Made by a program: the position numbers and the translations under genes. Shown in pieces: positions 22,364 through 33,595 of a stretch of 64,000 nucleotides of DNA; within the stretch, counting starts at the first letter, position 1; every line of letters begins with the position of its first letter. Origin of the DNA: Augochlora pura (taxonomy: Eukaryota > Arthropoda > Insecta > Hymenoptera > Halictidae); NCBI RefSeq assembly GCF_028453695.1, contig NC_135775.1, positions 2,914,001 to 2,978,000 of the forward strand, written 5' to 3'. Below the pieces are notes generated by a model. That model was given only the letters and a program-made list of their open reading frames with translations, was not told the origin of the DNA and did not search any database.

Positions 22364-22690
22364 GATAAGTTTCTTCCGCGCTACACTACGAGTGACTCTA
22401 AGTGGCTATATTTATATAAATATGCAAGCTTATCTCTTAGCCGTTTATGGCATCGCCTTCAGTTGTCCCAGAGCTCTTTCATAGTACATTTTGTTGGTGA
22501 CAAAGTCTCTTTTAAAATTTTCTCTGCACCGTTCAATATGGAGAGCCAAAAGAAGCATTTGCGCAATGTTATGCTTTATTGCTTTAAAAAAGGCAATAGT
22601 GCAAAGGACACTGATTTGCACCGTTTACGGGAGCGGTGCTACGACTATTAGCACCGTCCGCAATTGGTTGAAAAAATTTAGAAGAGACAG
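22364..22690 (+). pseudogene. 5' fragment of a mariner transposase element
   Basis: Leader and N-terminal part only. ATG at 22538 opens MESQKKHLRNVMLYCFKKGN, the start of a mariner transposase helix-turn-helix domain. A one-base shift near 22607 moves the continuing homology (TVYGSGATTISTVRNWLKKF) to another frame. The sequence then runs into a GA repeat at 22690, so the catalytic DDD region is absent. The leader at 22364-22460 matches the 5' part of the element at 43405-43848, so both belong to one subfamily. The outer inverted terminus is truncated at the left. Non-functional. Confidence 0.8.
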
Positions 22691-24245
22691 AGAAAGAGAC
22701 ACAGATACAGTTAGAGATTGAGACAGACATAGATCGAGAGAGCAAGAGTTAGCGCAAGAGGAACGGGGGCGTGGGATCAGCGTGTACCCGTGCTCCACGC
22801 GAGTTTACATCCTGCGAGAGGGGGAGAGCGGGGCCGCGGACTAAACTTTCACGTACGGAGGGGGGGATCGGCCTGTGGATCTAGGACTCGACGACTCTCG
22901 GCTCTTGGCGGGCTGGCAGCCAGGCATCGACATGCAAACGAGGGACGAAACGTTTCGAACCGGTTCAAACTTCCTAACGCCGAAGATGGAAGGGTCGGCG
23001 AGAGGCGTTTGGCCCCGGTGACGAGATCCACCCACCCCACAAACTTCCCAACCCCCCACGCCGGAGCACCAACACAAATACAATTAACCTTTTCGCTCCG
23101 ACGCGATCGCGACGCAAAAAGCCTCCGGACACGGCGGGTTCGCCGGGAAGATTGGAAGAAAATCGCAGCCGCGTAGAAATAACAAGAACCGGCCGACCGA
23201 AGTTTTGAGAGCGAGCCGGCAGAGGATTGGGGAGAATAGTAATCTGCGAAGACACCCTGTTCGCGCTCGTTCGCGAGATGGAGAGATTTTTTTGGAGACT
23301 GTGGTTGGACGGGGTTGAGGACTCGGATAAATGAGGCTGCGATTCATTTATTTATTATTTATCATACTCATTAATAATTCTTAAATTCATACTATAGTGT
23401 CACGATTATTGTTAAAATAAACGGACATGACGATATAATGAATTAATATAATAAGTATAATAAGTACGATAAATGAATATAATAGAGTGGCGATAAGTAC
23501 AATAAATGAGTATAATAAATAAATGTAGGGTATAATAAATAAATCTGTATAATAAATAAATACTTCAATTATTGAAGCATTACCCCTTTGCAGTCGTACG
23601 TTTACTCTTAGCCTCCAAACCTATATATTAATCATCTCCAACTTTACACACAATTAAAACACATTGCTCCAAATATCTAGACCATAAAAAGGAAATTAAT
23701 AAATTTCATTATCCCCACTTAACCTCGTACACATTACTGTTCGTTCAATAAAAATAGAGACCGCAAAGGATTAACCGTTTCTCCGCCAATCAGCCCGAGT
23801 CACGCTCCTTATTTCCATACCATAAACACCGCCCTCCACCCTCTTACACACAACCGAACAACTTGTATTAAATTAAATAAGAATATAAACCTAGAAAAAC
23901 ACGCGACGCCGGTTTCATGCATGGGAAAGCCATTAAAACTTTCGCAGCGACGTAACGGCGGCGTGTCCAGCGATCTCACGTGCGGTTCGATAAAAGCGCG
24001 GGATCGACGAAAAAGCTGATTTGCGGGCTCGCGTAGGGTCGCGTGCGTCGCGGAAATTAACGGGCGCTTCGGCAAAACCAAGGGAGGGGTGGGGGGTGGT
24101 GAGAGAATTTTCGTTCGTTCGACGAACAAACGCCATCCTTCATACGATAGAAAATAGCGCGGCGGCCCGGACGAATTTATGGTCGCCGGAGGAAGGTATT
24201 AACGAGCGTCGGCAAGTTTTGGTACGGCGAAAGAAAAGCCTGGCC
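22691..24245. other. Non-coding
   Basis: GA-rich start, CpG-rich at 22760-23330, then AT-rich with gtataataaataaat repeats at 23440-23570. A degenerate TTAA element is likely at 23580-23774 (left TTACCCCTTTGCAGTCG, reversed right end TTAATCCTTTGCGGTC). Confidence 0.4.
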
Positions 24246-24345
24246 NNNNNNNNNNNNNNNNNNNNNNNNNNNNNNNNNNNNNNNNNNNNNNNNNNNNNNN
24301 NNNNNNNNNNNNNNNNNNNNNNNNNNNNNNNNNNNNNNNNNNNNN
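24246..24345. other. Assembly gap (100 N)
   Basis: Exactly 100 N, the usual placeholder for a gap of unknown length. The true content and distance are unknown. Confidence 0.99.
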
Positions 24346-25942
24346 CGGGTACAACGCCCTTCTGCCGTCGTCTTTCGAGGGACAGAATTCGCTGCGACGC
24401 GGTGCTTTTCCGACGAATTATTTTCGATCCGCTTGGGGACTTGTTCGTATCGCGAGATAACTGTGTAAAATTGATTGAAATTCTTCGGACTGGAGAATGA
24501 TATCTGTTGAGATCATTTTTGATCAGTTTTATTTGTTAGAAAAGATTTATACTACTTTATTTTTATTAACTCGTTATATTTGTTGTCTGGGGGTAGTTAC
24601 GACAGTGCGCGTTAATATTTAATAGAATGTAAAATGAGATAGTTTAAAATCAAATATTTAGATATTAGGTACTACGAGATTGGACGATGATAGTAATAAA
24701 TATGATAAAATAATGAAATAGTGGAATTTTGCAGCCTAAAATAGAATAATAAATTAATTAAATTACCAGGGCTAGAGCAGAGAAAGATTATTGAGAAGAT
24801 ATGACGATTTAGGCTCGATTATGCGCGTAGCTACGATCTTTATTCGCCGCTGGAAAAGTGATTGTCCGGGAACGACGCGTAACCACGGGGTGGGGGGCGA
24901 AGAGCGGCCGTGCGTGGGTCGTTTCCGGCGAGCTCGGTGGCGGTTAGGTCGAAGGGCGGAGGTCGGCGGGGTAAAGCATCCCGTCCGCGTTCAAACAAAT
25001 GGGTTTCCCCGGGGTGGCGGCGAACGTAACCGTCCGGACGCAAACGGTACCCACGGTATTATGTCGCAACGGTCCACGGGAAAGATTCCTCCCTCTCGTT
25101 CAAAGGCGGCGCCGCGGCCGGTCGTCGGTTCGCCGCGCGCGCGCTCCGCCGACCCCCCGCTCCTGTAATCACGGCCAACCGTTTTCGCTTAATTCCGGAC
25201 AGTATTTAGAGACGGGCTTAGAGGACTCGAGAATGGGTCGTTATGATACTTCCGGTTTAGACAGCGACGCGGCTCCGGCGCGCACCACCGCACCGGTTAG
25301 AGGACGAGCGCCGCCGCTGGCCAAAACCGTTTGAGGAATTTCTACGCGCTCCGCTTGAATTGCCGGATAACTAGTCCCCTTCCCCCATCCCCACCACGCG
25401 CGCGCGGACGGTATAATCTACACCCGGAATATATTACGCGTCACAGAGAATATTTCTTAAGGTATTAGCGGCGCGACTCGCGCGCGCGCACAGCGATAAT
25501 AATCGTTTCACATCCGACGGGATCACCGCCACCCTACCCTGTCGCTTTAATGGAATTTAAAGCAGGTCTCCCGTTCGCGACCGTCTACCGACGCGGAACG
25601 ATTCCACGGGAAAAGATTCATCGCGCGGCTGGAGCCTCGATCCCGGTCGTCGCGCAACCAGACAGCCGATTCTGTTCCGCCGCGATATTACGCGATCCGC
25701 GCGAAAGCAATCCCCGTGTTGGAGGATACCCTGCGATTAGAAGGTACATTCGATGCTACGATACTATACAGTTCGCTCTATTAAAGATGAGTGACAAGGT
25801 GTACATGTTACAATGGTGACTAGTGGAGAAGAATTATCTGCACTGTTCTTAAAAATAAAAATCACAGGAATAAATTACACTGGTTCAAATTGCAGCTGGC
25901 TATTTTATACAAATATAATATATATATAATATATGTATTTTA
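24346..25942. other. Non-coding
   Basis: AT-rich at 24490-24780 and CpG-rich at 24880-25740. No gene supported. Confidence 0.4.
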
Positions 25943-26182
25943 TTAACCTTTTGCACTCGGCGTCATCATGGATATTACCTACCAGCGCTAAAAAACATTT
26001 ATATTATTATATGTATAGTATACGATGCTATATGTATATTTAATATTATTATAATAATATTCGATTTATATGAATTTGTAGACATCGAGAAATAGTTGCA
26101 AATCGCTAATAAACTTTAACGTATAGTCATATACTAGAATTAATAATTATCATATACTAGACAACCGATTAGAAAGGGTTAA
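25943..26182. mobile_element. piggyBac-like miniature element
   Basis: TTAA at 25943-25946 and 26179-26182. The left end reads TTAACCTTTTGCACTCGG and the reversed right end TTAACCCTTTCTAATCGG. The interior is AT-rich and non-coding. Confidence 0.55.
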
Positions 26183-26815
26183 TATATTTTATACAATGTG
26201 TTCGCAGTTCTTTTCTAAAGACTGCAAGGGTTTCGGAGACACCATCGCCATTAATAAACCGTAGCAATAATGTCTTCTCGAAAAAAGTGATCTCAACACT
26301 AACCGGAAAATTATTATACCATTTTAAACAGCGCGCCTGGCGACCCCGATCCCGGGTCTTTTAAACCGATTCATATTTAACAGCAGCTTCTACGAGCCGG
26401 ATCATAAAAATTGATGCACGCGAAAATATTCCCCGGTCTGCTCGGTAATAATGCATTGTTGTCGCTAAGACGCCGCGCCCACCTTATGCACGAATTTAGT
26501 GAAAATTTTATGGACGCGCGCGGAGTGTGTTCGACCATGCGGTTAATATTGCAACCGGCCGCGATTCTACAAGGTAAAAATAAGACACGTTTGTAGAATC
26601 GCCCGCGGCATAGATAGCCGCTCGAATCACCGCTTCAAATATTTACCGCAACGAATATCCTGTGCAACGCAGGGCCGGCCTCTTCTTTTTTCAGTTCATG
26701 CACCGGGTAACTCTCCATGCACAATTTAAAGAGTTTCCGGCGCGGAGGGTGGGCGAGGCTCGTCGGGAATATGACACTTTGTGTTTTTTCTTTTTTGGAG
26801 CTAGAAAACCGGATG
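26183..26815. other. Non-coding
   Basis: Mixed composition. A plus-strand frame at 26411-26596 ends near a weak donor-like CAAG|GTAAAA but has no recognisable content. Confidence 0.35.
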
Positions 26816-27024
26816 TTAACCCTTTGCAGTCGAGTGGTGGCTCTGAGGCACCACTCAAATTTTTCAAAAATGGAAATATTAGAAGCCAGAGAAATTATTT
26901 TAGATTTGCTGTTATAATAATTTCAATGCTGTTATAAATTTTCTTCTTGCTATAAAATATTTATTAACGTCACAGAAATATTAATTAACGTAACTGTAGA
27001 GGAAACCATAACGCAAGGGGTTAA
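26816..27024. mobile_element. piggyBac-like miniature element
   Basis: 209 bp with TTAA at 26816-26819 and 27021-27024. The left end TTAACCCTTTGCAGTCGAG is followed by tggtggctctgaggcaccac, a small subterminal palindrome shared with the copies at 51.8 kb and 61 kb. The right end is gcaaggggttaa. Confidence 0.65.
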
Positions 27025-27940
27025 TCTGCACGGTGTACACTACGACCGACGACCTTCGAACATTTCGCAATATTAAATTATTTTAATTAACCAAATTAAA
27101 ATTTTAAATTGTATTTTAAAGATCGTAAATTATATTTTAAAGATTATAGTTTAAATTGAATACAATTATAATACTAAATAATTCAAATTCTCAAGTTGAA
27201 CGACGATACAATTTTCATCATTTTCATGTTTTTATAAAAAACCCCATAGACTGGTAAATCAGTGCAAATAATTCCGTCAGCTAAATATAGTTCACTCTGC
27301 ATGCAAAATGCAACTCCGTCTACGTGAAAGCAGCATCAAAACAGCACGATTTGCTAATCTCGTCCTACTTTCGCGTAACAGAATAACGCAGCTCGCATCA
27401 ACTCGGCGTCTCGTTTATTACCATGGCTCGGATAAAAGATTGAACGAATCAAACGTGTTACAGGATAATTAAAGCTAGGAGAGACGACCGCGGGTCTCTC
27501 GATCCAGAGACCGAGAGTTTCGCTGCGCCGGCCATGCGAGATACGTGCCGCGTGTAACTCGTAATATTAATATTAATTGCGGCCGCGATGAAAGTTTCAT
27601 TACGATGGCTATGAAAGACACATACACGCATATATATACATTCGGATTTCGGTAAATTAATATTTCAGCACGTCATTATAAAAATTACAGCCGACAACTT
27701 TGTAACTGGATATTTAATCCCGGCTCCGGAATGAATCTTTCACGGAACACTCGTCGCAGTTAAAACTCTCGGAAGACGGACGTCCGGTGAACGTCCGGGA
27801 CGCATCCTAAACAAAACCGGGGATTTGTAACAATTCGCGCGATTGAAAATTAATCACGCGATTCATTTTTCACACAAACGATTATCTCGGATTCTGTACA
27901 GTATGTTTCCAAATTAAGGTCTCTCCAAGAAATCAGAAAT
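27025..27940. other. Non-coding
   Basis: AT-rich to 27230 and unique sequence after. No gene or repeat identified. Confidence 0.35.
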
Positions 27941-27944
27941 TCCC

Positions 27945-28220
27945 GAGCTGATTTGCAATAACTTTTTCCTTGGCGAAATTGCAATTCGCGGCTTCGTTTA
28001 CGAGTTATTAACGAAAAACGCCTGACCAATGAGAGGCAAGTATTGCTGGCGCGCGGCGACCGAGACAGGCAGCGCGCGACGCCCGGTTTCGCTCATTGGC
28101 TCAGCCGCCTCGCGTCAGCGGTACTCGCCTCTCATTGGTCAGGCGTTTTTCGTTAATAACTCGTTAACGGTGCCTTGGGGAAAATTTTTTTAAAGGAAAA
28201 ACTTGCTTGAAACGATCTCA
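27945..28220. mobile_element. Foldback element, copy 2
   Basis: Same family as 14170-14465. The left arm at 27950-28050 and right arm at 28130-28215 are inverted copies containing aactttttcctt, gagttattaacgaaaaacgc and ctgaccaatgagaggc. The loop again contains CAGCCGCCTCGCGTC. The inner ~50 bp of the arms are almost identical, so this copy could form a long hairpin. Confidence 0.75.
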
Positions 28221-30424
28221 CGAATTCATGAAGAATTGTCGAACATTTTTTGGAAAATCCTGCAAATGCGTTAGTGTAAATGACGTCCGTAGCGAAAGGA
28301 TTAACATAACTTGAATATAATTCCAGGTCTGGAGAAATGGGATCGGTCTGAAGATCGACTGCCTGGCGAGCGAAAAAATCGCGACAGGTTGACGACTATT
28401 AGGGGTTAGGGGCGCACGGTTGAGCAACTATCTAGCTGATTTAGGGGAATGCCGTCTGGGCGTCGTGAAACGCGTCGCGTCGAATATATTTCCCCTCCCG
28501 TTGTTCCAGCGGAGGGGGGAGGGGGAAGGGGGAGAAGGGAGGTCTACCCCGTGCAACTTTAACGAGAAACCGTCGCCGCTCCCGAAGAATATACGGTCGC
28601 GCGAGGCGACGGTGACGGCGCGCGAGCGCGGCTAAATCGCGGTAATTAATCGGAGAATTATCGTTACAACGTGCCAGCTAACCGGGCGGCGGTGTCTGCC
28701 CGTGTTTCCTGCGCCGCTGGCATCATCGAGATTATTTGTATCGGTAATATCGCCGTAGCAAATTTATCGCGCTCTTATTGCCGGCACGCCGCCGCGTCGC
28801 GCCGCCTGTCTTTCCCGGAATTATTATCGTCTCTCCTTGCTCCCACCCCTCTGCCGTCGCCCCGGGGACACGGCACCCGCTCCAATAAATCTATCTATCC
28901 ATCTAGCTTCCCGACTAAAACCGTCTTGACTCGGCGCGGCGGCGGCAACGCGACGCGACGCGATGAGACGAGACGCGACGCGATGAGACGAGACGCGACG
29001 CGACGCTTCTACGAGAGGGAACTTTTACGCCCATCTCTCGAGGACTTTCCTGTCACTCACGGGGCCAACGCGGCTCATATATTCCGACGACGCTTCCACG
29101 GGACTCGCTAGATCCCCGGCACGATCCGTCCGTGGATCCTCGCGAGGGTGTCTCCGCCGCGATAGCGTGCTACAGCCGCCCGATAAAACACGGGATTCGT
29201 TCCAAAGATGTTACCTATGTTACCCCCTCTCTCCTTCTTCGCCTTTTTGCTCCTTTTTCAACCCTCGTCGAGGCGTCGTGTTTCCGGATTCCGCGAAAAC
29301 ATGCCAGCCAAGACTGTGTGGCGGGATCTCGAAATTAATCGTTCTCCATTGTTTCAAGTTTAAACAAATAGATCGGGGTGAGCGAAATTTGTCAATTTAT
29401 TATGGCGTGTTCCTGTAGATTTCGACGTTTATAAAATATTTTGTGAACGTTTATAAGGCGTTGTATAAACGTTTTATGAACGTCTTTAAGACATCCTATG
29501 AACGTTCTATGAACGTCTTTAAATCGATTTTTAAGCCAGTGAAGATTGAAAAATAAAACCGCTAAATTTGTTAATCGCGTCTCTTAAATTGAAATTACAT
29601 TTTGCCCTTCTGTCATTAATGTTTAAATATTGAAACGAAGCTTGTTAATAAATATTAATTTTCTGTCCGACGTGAGAACATATTAGTAACAAACAGATGC
29701 TGGGGCACTGTGAAATAAATTATACAAGGGGTTGAAACGTTGACTAAAGTGAAGACGTCTTTAAGCTGTCTTTAAGAGGTCTGTCTTGGGGATATCTTGA
29801 ATAAATTCCAAGAACCATAGACCCGTCGACGCCGCGTCAGATTTCAAAATTCTGCGGGGGCTTGCGGGTCGACGGGATTGGCCGACAAGTCCGGCGGGGA
29901 ATTGGGTCGAGCAATCGTACGTACCGCGAGGAGAACACGGGCCGCGCGCGCGCTACGTACGGCCATCGCTTGTCCCTTGTACGCGGCTCCTGCATAATAC
30001 AGGCGTGTTTATGTACGCGCGTAAATAGATCGCGCGCGGTCGGGCGGCTGTGCGCGCGTACTTAGAGGACGCGGGCAAGGCATTTCGCTGGGACGCGTAA
30101 TGCCCATAAAACCCACGGTTTAATCAGCCACCGTAGGGCACCGGCTGCCCTTGCTCTTCCTGCCCCTCCAAACCCTCTGCAACCCTTCTTCGTCCACCAG
30201 GCGGGGATCCACCTCTCTCTCTCTCTCCCCGCGCGCACCACCCCCCTTCTATCGTTCGCCGTGTCTCTGGTCGTAATCTGAGGAACCGTTCGGTCGCACG
30301 CGCGCGCGCGCCATTACGCTCGACGTGTGCCTTACAGCACGCCCCGCGGATCCGACGCTGAAAGCTGGCTCCCCGCGATCCTTATTGAAACTGAGCACCT
30401 TCCCCTTCGACAGCCTAGTAGGTG
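28221..30424. other. Non-coding, with a small CpG minisatellite
   Basis: At 28948-29006 a ~20-25 bp unit (gacgcgatgagacgagac) repeats about 2.5 times. At 29430-29520 short gaacgtctttaagac / gaacgttttat repeats occur. The remainder is CpG-rich or AT-rich unique sequence without gene support. Confidence 0.45.
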
Positions 30425-30610
30425 TTAACCCTTTGCACTCGAAGCAATTCGAACTGTAAATCTGAAATAATTTTCCTGGCTCATAGTATTTCCATTCTAT
30501 GTAACAAAATGCATCTTTATGCATACAAAATTGATTCTTGTGATTTATATTAACAATTTTACTGCTTAACAATTTTTTAAATCTTTGCCGGTATAAAAAT
30601 TATCTTGAGA
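30425..30610. mobile_element. piggyBac-like miniature element, left part only
   Basis: Starts TTAACCCTTTGCACTCGAAG. The next ~170 bp match the element at 60870-61099 (ctgtaaatctgaaataattt, tatttccattctatgtaaca, tttatgcatac), but no right terminus is found. Confidence 0.55.
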
Positions 30611-31360
30611 CGTGGCAGCGCAATCTCAAAAGCTGCACGCAGCATAACCAATATATGACATAAACTATATATAAAATACTAAATAGAATAATAAAAAAAT
30701 ATATGAAATAATATAAACTATTATATTAATTATTCTCGAAGTTATTCGACCCTTATTTCAACCCTCATCGACTAAATTTTCAAACCTCCGCGCCGCAAGC
30801 GTCGTCGAAGAATCTAAAACGCGTCCAAACAGAAAAAGAGAATTCTAACCTAAAATAAAGTCAACGCGCGAGGATCTGGACGACGCCGTGCAGCTAGCAA
30901 AAGGATCGATAACTTCGCATGGATACGAAGTTTACAGGAAGTTTCGCGACGGACAAGCAATATCGTCGAAACCGTAACCCCGGGTGCCAACGGGGGCCGT
31001 TTTAATATCCCCGGGTTTCCAAGGGGTCGTGCAAGTAATTCTCGGGGGCAGCGAAGTCCCCCCCCCCCCCCCCTCTCTCCCTGTCGCCTTATCGCCTAAT
31101 CCGCGGCGAGATCGATCGATCACGGGCCCGGCCCGGAAAAGAGGCGACCGGTCTCGCGCGAGCGTTTCATTAATTGAAAACGGCTGCCGGGGACGTAAGT
31201 CGTCTTAGCCGTTGGATGGACATGGGGGAGAGGGGGGGAGGAGCAGGGCGGGGAAGAGGTAACATCGATTCGGGGTTAGCCTTACGTTCGAATTAATCCA
31301 GGTGAGCCGAAGTTAGATCTGGCTTCGGCTAAGCCGGGCTTTTTGGTGACTTAGCCGGAC
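30611..31360. other. Non-coding
   Basis: AT-rich to 30770, then CpG-rich with a poly-C run near 31059-31072. Several TTAGCC/GGCTAA motifs occur from 31200 on. Confidence 0.35.
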
Positions 31361-31461
31361 CACGTGACACCGAATCTCCGTCTTAGCCAATGGGGGTGGG
31401 GGGAGGGAGGAGAGAGGACCGGATATATACGCGGAGTCGAAGGACGGTGGACCCGACTCCG
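31361..31461 (+). promoter_or_regulatory. Promoter-like array: E-box, CCAAT, GC-box, TATA
   Basis: In order on the plus strand: CACGTG (31361-31366), CCAAT (31387-31391), a G-rich box TGGGGGTGGGGGG (31391-31403) and TATATA (31424-31429). About 25-30 bp later, where a start site is expected, CGGAGTCG and CGACTCCG form a stem-loop. The elements and spacing are seen; promoter activity and a downstream transcript are inference. Confidence 0.35.
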
Positions 31462-32378
31462 CACAACCCTAAGCGAGACGAGGTTGGGGGTGGCGACTTT
31501 CGCGGAGGAAACGGTCGCCTAACGTTCCGGCCAAGGTCCTCCCGGTAAATTCCAGGCGTTCGCCGGATGACCGGGGGGATTAGGGAACGTTTGCCGAAGG
31601 CTCGGCGGACCGGGATAGAGATCCTTCGACTAGACTCTCTCGCCGCTCGGACAAATCCCGGCGCGGACGGGGCCGCGCGGCAAGAAAACCTGCGATTTTT
31701 ATTGCGCCGCGTCCGCCGCCGGCCCGTTTAAGAAGTTCGCGAGGGGCTTCCTTCCTGCGCGTGGCTCGCCGCGGATCACGGTTTTTCTCTCTCGCCGCGT
31801 TAAGACCGATTAGCGATCGAAACTTCGACGAGCCTCGAGAGAGAGAGAGAGAGAGAGTTCGGGATCTCTTCGTCCGACTACGGGGTCGAGAAAGGGTCCT
31901 GTGTTACACCGCCAGCCACGAGGATCGACGGCGTAAGGACCGGTTTATCTTTAGTGCTCCGACCAGACGTTTCTTCGCGTGGAACTCGATTAAACTTCCG
32001 TCGCAACTTTTACGAGACATTGTCCGGGCTTAGGGGGGCCGTACGAAGACCTGCCGGTCTCTCGTTCGGCTGGCCCCGTTCGCGATATCCTCGAAACGGC
32101 TAATTGATTAGGCTGAGGACGAAGCTGCCGATTATTTTTCAAGTTTCGTGGGTTACTTTAATTATTCTTAGGTGTCGGCAATTTTTATTAATTTTTATTA
32201 ACTATATAAATTAAGGATCTTGCACTTTTAACGATTTTTATTGCAATAAAAATAAATTTTCTAAATTGGTCAGAAATTAGTGTTACCCAGATATGGGTGA
32301 CGCGGCGACGAACGTGTTAATTGACCAGAGACGGAAGGCGACTTGTGCAACGCGAAGTTGATCGGTATCGAAAAGAGG

Positions 32379-32422
<44 letters not shown>

Positions 32423-32660
32423 ACTCCAGCGTGCACACGGCCTTCGCGTCGCGGGCGCGTGGAGCTCGTCGAGAGGTAGGCTCTACTAAGCGCTTCGCCT
32501 CCGAAGGTTGATCCGTTTTACGAGGCTAGAGACGATTCTCCGGATGCTAATGCGATACGGTCAAGTAGCGACGTCGATGACGGTTTGGTATCCTCTTAAT
32601 TGCAATCAGCCGGAACAGTCTCGAGAGCTGGCCGGTGATTGCCGACGCGGCTCACGGCGC
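31462..32660. other. Non-coding
   Basis: CpG-rich with (GA)n at 31836-31857 and 32379-32420. No gene supported downstream of the promoter-like array. Confidence 0.4.
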
Positions 32661-32677
32661 GCGCAGAGACAGAGATA

Positions 32678-33090
32678 GGCTCGAGAGAGAGAGAGAGAGA
32701 GAAAGAGGAGACAAGAGTCTATAGAGAGAGAGGGAGACCAAGTGAGAGATACAGAGAGTAGAGAGAGCAAGAGAGAAAGGTTAGAGAGAGTAGAGAGAAA
32801 GGTGGAGAGAGCCAGAGAGAAGGTAGAGACCAAGAGAGAGAGCCAGAGAGAAGGTAGAGACCAAGAGAGAGAGAGAGATACAGAGAGTAGAGAAAGCATG
32901 AGAGAGAGAGAGTAGAGAGAAAGATAGAGAAAGCGAGAGAGAGAAGGTAGAGACCAAAAAGGAAGATAGCGAGAGTAGAGAGAGTAAAGAGAGATAGCGA
33001 GAGTAGAGAGAGAGTAACGAGAGTAGACATAGCGAGAGAGAGTAGAGAGAATAGACAGAGAGATAGAGAGATCGAGAGAGAAGGTAGAAA

Positions 33091-33128
<38 letters not shown>

Positions 33129-33345
33129 GAGAGTAGAAAGAGAAAACGAGAGTGCGAGTAGAGAAACAAAGATGAGAAGAGAAATCGAGTGAAAGAGATC
33201 GAGACAGCGAGTACAGCAACAGAGAGAAGACAAAAGGGAGAGTGAAGGAGAACAACAGACTAGAGAGAGAAATAGAGACTAACAGAGGAGTACATACCAG
33301 CGAGGACCAAGAGAGAGAGACAGCGGACACAGGAGAGGGCGAGCG
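32678..33345. repeat. ~670-bp GA-rich purine tract
   Basis: Almost entirely purines on the plus strand. Irregular units such as gagagtagagagaaag and gagaaggtagagaccaagag are duplicated at about 32795-32875. The three minus-strand Ser/Leu frames of up to 214 codons are artefacts. Confidence 0.9.
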
Positions 33346-33564
33346 GCGGTCTCGTGTGTACACACGGGAGATCGTGCTCTCACGTGCAACAATAGGAAAG
33401 CCGTGTGTACGTAGGTGAAATCGAGGAGCAATTACCGGCGCAATCTCGTGACCCGAAGAGGATTGGGCCGCGGGGTTGAGGTGCGGGAAGGTGTAGGGGG
33501 GCGAGGTAGAAGAGCGAAACGACGGGGGAGAGAAGCCAACGGCGATATACTCGCGGATCTTGGG

Positions 33565-33595
<31 letters not shown>

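Noticed and set aside
24021..24500. Open frame across the 100-N gap
   Set aside because: Gap length is arbitrary, so continuity of the frame has no meaning. The same holds for frames across 47946-48045.
26411..26596. Plus-strand frame ending at a CAAG|GTAAAA donor-like site
   Set aside because: No acceptor or start context with support and no recognisable protein content.
28671..29111. Plus-strand frame with a CAAGIIEIICIGNIAVANL segment
   Set aside because: Wrong strand for the receptor. The rest is Arg-rich and ends in a CpG minisatellite.
32606..33363. Three overlapping minus-strand frames of 150-214 codons
   Set aside because: All are translations of the GA purine tract in different phases.
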